From the NCBI GenBank assembly GCA_013204355.1, contig JABMOA010000031.1, forward strand, positions 1 through 24,426: a stretch of DNA of 24,426 nt, written 5' to 3'. The notes beneath the pieces are model-generated. The model was not told where the DNA came from, did not search any database, and saw only the letters and a program-made list of their open reading frames with translations. This DNA comes from Candidatus Woesearchaeota archaeon. GTDB taxonomy: Archaea > Nanobdellota > Nanobdellia > Woesearchaeales > GW2011-AR9. The stretch's first letter is position 1, and each line of letters starts with the position of its first letter. A program made the position numbers and the translations under genes. Below are positions 22,141-24,426 of the stretch, one piece after another.

Positions 22141-22173
22141 TTTTTTATACACCCAAAAACTTTTTTTTGGGGT
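22141..22173 (-). promoter_or_regulatory. TATA box and adjoining inverted repeat of the H1-like gene
   Basis: On the minus strand GTATAAAAAAG (22141-22151) is the TATA box. Directly upstream ACCCCAAAAAAAA and GTTTTTGGGT (22151-22173) form an inverted repeat that would cover the BRE position, so a repressor or a DNA-bending protein could control this gene. A second palindrome, CTAATATTAG, lies at 22185-22194. Confidence 0.45.
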
Positions 22174-22282
22174 ATCCTAAAAACCTAATATTAGATTTTT
22201 ATTGAATTATGAAAACAAAATTATTGTTTTCTGACGTAGAAAAAACAAAATAAGTATTTAAATCTTTCTTTTTTGTCGAGGA

Positions 22283-23020
22283 TTAGATTTTGTTTAATAG
22301 ACTGTCCTTTGTCAATATCTCGGCTGCAAGGAATGCATCATTCAAATTTACAACACCTTTTCTAAACTTCTCTTGGTCGTCAAAACCAACGCGAGGACAT
22401 GTTGTATTAATCCATGTATCAATAAAATTAAAATTCTCAAGATGATCGAATGATACATTATTGTCTATAAAATAATAAAATTTCTTTTCAGGAAACTTAT
22501 CTTCTAGTGCAAGTGCAGGTCTAAATTGCTCTTGGCCAGGTTTAATTGTTACAATCACACCAATATTATGAGAAGATAAAAATTTCACTAAAGAACCTTT
22601 ATACTTTCGTAAAATAGTTTGAATTTCTTCAATACCCATCAAAAACATCTTTTCTTGGAGAGGGTCATTTCGTATAATCTCTTTCATTGTTTTATTATCC
22701 TTTTGACCATAAACTAACGCAAGTGGATGGAACTTTCCATCCCCTATATACAAATACGCATCAAACTCCTCCTCTAAACGTAATGAATCATGATAACTAT
22801 CACATCCTAATAATTGACTTTTCACAGAAGTTCTATCTGCTTTAGATGTTACAAATTCAACACCTATCTCTTTCAATTGCTCCTCTACCTTTTCTAATTT
22901 AGAAACAAATTGTACGGATGCATACAATGCAACTTTCTTAAACTTTTTAACATAATCTAATGTCTCCTGACATAATTCAACAGGTCCAGAGTACGGCGCA
23001 TCTAAGAATAGGACTTTCAT
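22283..23020 (-). CDS. dph2: Dph2, C-terminal part (diphthamide biosynthesis)
   Basis: Second and third domains of the [4Fe-4S] radical-SAM-like enzyme that transfers the aminocarboxypropyl group of SAM to the target histidine of elongation factor 2. The 245 residues begin MKVLFLDAPYSG and contain the second cluster cysteine in LLGCDSYH (residue 73) and the third in NTTCPRVGFDD (residue 208), plus the DAYLYIGDGKFHPLAL block. The domain continues in the same reading frame from the 92-residue N-terminal piece, from which it is separated only by a TAA codon. A strong Shine-Dalgarno GGAGGG lies 7 nt before this ATG, which favours independent initiation coupled to the upstream stop. Confidence 0.9.
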   Translation of the reverse strand: MKVLFLDAPYSGPVELCQETLDYVKKFKKVALYASVQFVSKLEKVEEQLKEIGVEFVTSKADRTSVKSQLLGCDSYHDSLRLEEEFDAYLYIGDGKFHPLALVYGQKDNKTMKEIIRNDPLQEKMFLMGIEEIQTILRKYKGSLVKFLSSHNIGVIVTIKPGQEQFRPALALEDKFPEKKFYYFIDNNVSFDHLENFNFIDTWINTTCPRVGFDDQEKFRKGVVNLNDAFLAAEILTKDSLLNKI

Positions 23021-23299
23021 TTACCAACCCTCCATCTTTTTAACGAATTTATTATGTCCCCAACTAATAAGGAGATCAACATTCATTCTTTGTAATCCTA
23101 AAGGAATATCGCATGCACCAAAATTACTTCCAAGCCAAATTAACACTCTCACACCGGTAGCACTAACAAGTTCTGCTTCTATTTCCTGTGCATATGGCTT
23201 CATACCATCAGGTAACTGAATGCATACCATTTTTGCATCTACTTCCCTAATCTTTGCGATTGCTTTTTCCGTTTCTACTTGATATAATCTTTCTGTCAT
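23021..23299 (-). CDS. dph2: Dph2, N-terminal part (ends at in-frame TAA)
   Basis: First domain of Dph2: VCIQLPDGMKPYA, the loop with the first cluster cysteine GSNFGACDIP (residue 63), then DLLISWGHNKF. The reading frame then meets TAA, and the next codon is the ATG of the C-terminal part. Counting through the stop, the first-to-second cysteine distance is 103 residues, almost the same as in Pyrococcus horikoshii Dph2 (59 to 163). I start it at ATG 23299 (MTERLYQ); the ORF could run to TTG 23320, but the TATA box at about 23342 places transcription start near 23312. Either a true split gene, a nonsense mutation, or a sequence error. Confidence 0.85.
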   Translation of the reverse strand: MTERLYQVETEKAIAKIREVDAKMVCIQLPDGMKPYAQEIEAELVSATGVRVLIWLGSNFGACDIPLGLQRMNVDLLISWGHNKFVKKMEGW

Positions 23300-23332
23300 A
23301 TTTACGCACACATCACCCAAGAACCAACATTA

Positions 23333-23343
23333 CCTTTTTATAG
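23333..23343. promoter_or_regulatory. Two-way TATA element between dph2 and the CDP-alcohol transferase gene
   Basis: CCTTTTTATAG reads TTTTTATAG rightward, about 31 nt before ATG 23367, and CTATAAAAAGG leftward, about 44 nt before ATG 23299. One element may serve both divergent genes. A second AT-rich stretch at 23350-23360 lies too close to the rightward ATG to be its TATA box. Confidence 0.45.
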
Positions 23344-23366
23344 TTCTACTTTATATATATTTCTCT

Positions 23367-23921
23367 ATGTTTGAGAAAATTGTAAAAAACTCACGTCACA
23401 CACGAAGCAAGTACCTTGAACCAATCTCTTCATTCTTATTAAAAATTGGAGTGACACCAAACATGTTAACAACATTATCCTTAATCTCAGGATTACTTTG
23501 CGTTTACTATTTATTTACCAATTATACTTTCTTCATCATCTTTGGAATCTCACATTTAATATTAGATGGACTTGACGGTGTTCTTGCAAGAAAAACCAAA
23601 GAAACAATTCAAGGAAAATACTTTGATCTTATTACAGATAACTTTATTGCCGTATTGTTATTAATCAAAAGTGGGTTTTATCTTAACGACTTCTATCCAT
23701 ACATTATTGCAGTATTATATGCAATTGCAATCTTCTTCCATGTAACACGAGATTATCCAACCTGGCATCTTAGAACCTCTTCTCTTGCAGTCTTAGCGGT
23801 TGCAACCTTCCCTGGATTTCCTTACGAAACTATGTTACTCACAATCGGATATTTAACAGCAGGTGTTGTTGCAGTCTATTCTTTAGCAAGACAATTACAA
23901 TTTGTTTTAAAGAAAAATTAA
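23367..23921 (+). CDS. CDP-alcohol phosphatidyltransferase (archaeal phospholipid head-group enzyme)
   Basis: Membrane enzyme that replaces CMP of CDP-archaeol (or another CDP-alcohol) with a polar head group. The 184-residue protein has about six hydrophobic helices, and the family signature D-x-x-D-G-x-x-A-R-x(7)-G-x-x-x-D-x-x-x-D is complete: Asp67, Asp70, Gly71, Ala74, Arg75, Gly83, Asp87, Asp91. The four aspartates bind two metal ions and the fourth acts as base. The size and the PNMLTTLSLISG N-terminal helix suit archaetidylinositol-phosphate or related synthases, but the head group cannot be read from the sequence. It is convergent with carS, which makes its CDP-archaeol substrate, so the lipid-synthesis context is strong. 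Confidence 0.93.
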   Translation: MFEKIVKNSRHTRSKYLEPISSFLLKIGVTPNMLTTLSLISGLLCVYYLFTNYTFFIIFGISHLILDGLDGVLARKTKETIQGKYFDLITDNFIAVLLLIKSGFYLNDFYPYIIAVLYAIAIFFHVTRDYPTWHLRTSSLAVLAVATFPGFPYETMLLTIGYLTAGVVAVYSLARQLQFVLKKN

Positions 23922-23932
23922 TTTCAGAAGAA

Positions 23933-24426
23933 TTAATACTTCACTTTTCTCAAACCCAAAAGATACCCACTATAACTAATTAAGATATGTAATATAGGGC
24001 TCAAAACTATTAAGACCAACGCAACTTCTACAGGAGGCACAAAAACAAACCAACTAAATACTAATCCTCCAACAACAAAATCAATCTGATCAAACACCGG
24101 CCAGGGCTGACCTTCTTTAATCTTAGCCTTCCGTTTGTAATAACTTTTTACAGCATCGCCGAAAATTGCACCAAAACCTAACAAGACTCCTAATAAAATA
24201 GAAAAGTCATTATAATCAATTACTGCAAAACTTCTAAATCCAGCAACATATGCAACTTTTTGCAACCAGAACACCAATCCGCCAAATACAACTGCAGACA
24301 CAACACCTCGCCATGTCTTATGTGTACCAAGTTTCTTTTCCCAAATTGGTATATTTAAGAACGGGATTTTCTTTACAAAGATTGGAGCCATATTCGCAAA
24401 ATATGCTGGTAAGAAGAAGTACAAAC
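23933..24426 (-). CDS. carS: CDP-archaeol synthase (5' truncated by window edge)
   Basis: Activates 2,3-di-O-geranylgeranylglyceryl phosphate with CTP to CDP-archaeol, the branch point of archaeal phospholipid synthesis. The integral membrane protein begins before the window edge: the visible frame enters with YFFLPAYFANMAPIF, which in CarS follows a short N-terminal segment, so the first residues are missing. GTHKTWRGV, LGFGAIFGDAVKSYYKRKAKIKEGQPWPVFDQIDF and GGLVFSW are the conserved cytosolic loops and helices of the CarS/DUF46 family. The 3' end is 11 bp from the convergent CDP-alcohol transferase stop. Identification secure. Confidence 0.95.
   Translation of the reverse strand, partial: LYFFLPAYFANMAPIFVKKIPFLNIPIWEKKLGTHKTWRGVVSAVVFGGLVFWLQKVAYVAGFRSFAVIDYNDFSILLGVLLGFGAIFGDAVKSYYKRKAKIKEGQPWPVFDQIDFVVGGLVFSWFVFVPPVEVALVLIVLSPILHILISYSGYLLGLRKVKY

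Overview
The window is a stretch of an AT-rich archaeal chromosome. The archaeal markers are ribosomal protein eS17, translation factor aIF2-gamma, Dph2 (diphthamide synthesis) in two pieces, CDP-archaeol synthase CarS, two tRNA genes with bulge-helix-bulge (BHB) introns, and TATA boxes about 30 nt before many start codons, which implies leaderless mRNAs. Several genes look bacterial (MetK, an RluB-type pseudouridine synthase, MnmH/SelU, a RimK/RimB pair, a lipoprotein). Compact spacing, overlapping ends and this mixed gene set suggest a DPANN archaeon of the Woesearchaeota/Pacearchaeota kind. That placement is inference.

Layout. 1-5353: 3' part of metK, a small unknown gene, rps17e, an ABC1/UbiB-type kinase followed by a lysine-rich phasin-like protein, and aIF2-gamma. 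5403-6809: a small kinase-fold protein and a surface lipoprotein. 6819-6941 (minus): a tRNA that reads as Ile(UAU) and carries two introns, one in the T-loop. 7101-12507: NAD(P)HX dehydratase abutting a voltage-gated K+ channel with a zinc ribbon, a membrane-anchored HtrA-like protease, an amino-acid permease fused to a methyltransferase, and a DUF5652-like membrane protein. 12508-13952: RimK-type ligase and RimB-type retropepsin. 13983-14450: a 44-bp-period repeat, tRNA-Glu(UUC) with a D-loop intron, and an unidentified 121-nt structured RNA with its own TATA box and T-run. 14451-17620: an SF1 helicase flanked by the RQC and HRDC domains normally found in RecQ, convergent with and overlapping a pox-type topoisomerase IB. 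17753-21673: RNA-modification genes (RluB-like, MnmH, Dus) with small membrane and unknown proteins, plus a 119-bp imperfect palindrome. 21749-24426: a histone-H1-like repeat protein, Dph2 interrupted by an in-frame TAA, a CDP-alcohol phosphatidyltransferase and the partial carS.

How the genes fit together. Translation and RNA maturation dominate: eS17, aIF2-gamma, tRNA-Ile, tRNA-Glu, MnmH (which elsewhere acts on wobble U34 of tRNAs such as Glu-UUC), Dus, RluB-like and Dph2. Ether-lipid synthesis is represented by CarS and the convergent CDP-alcohol transferase, DNA topology and repair by the helicase/topoisomerase pair. The points most worth following up are the two-intron tRNA-Ile(UAU), the Dph2 gene split by a stop codon with a Shine-Dalgarno restart, the RQC-SF1-HRDC helicase, the permease-methyltransferase fusion, and the two unexplained structured elements at 14298-14418 and 18500-18618.
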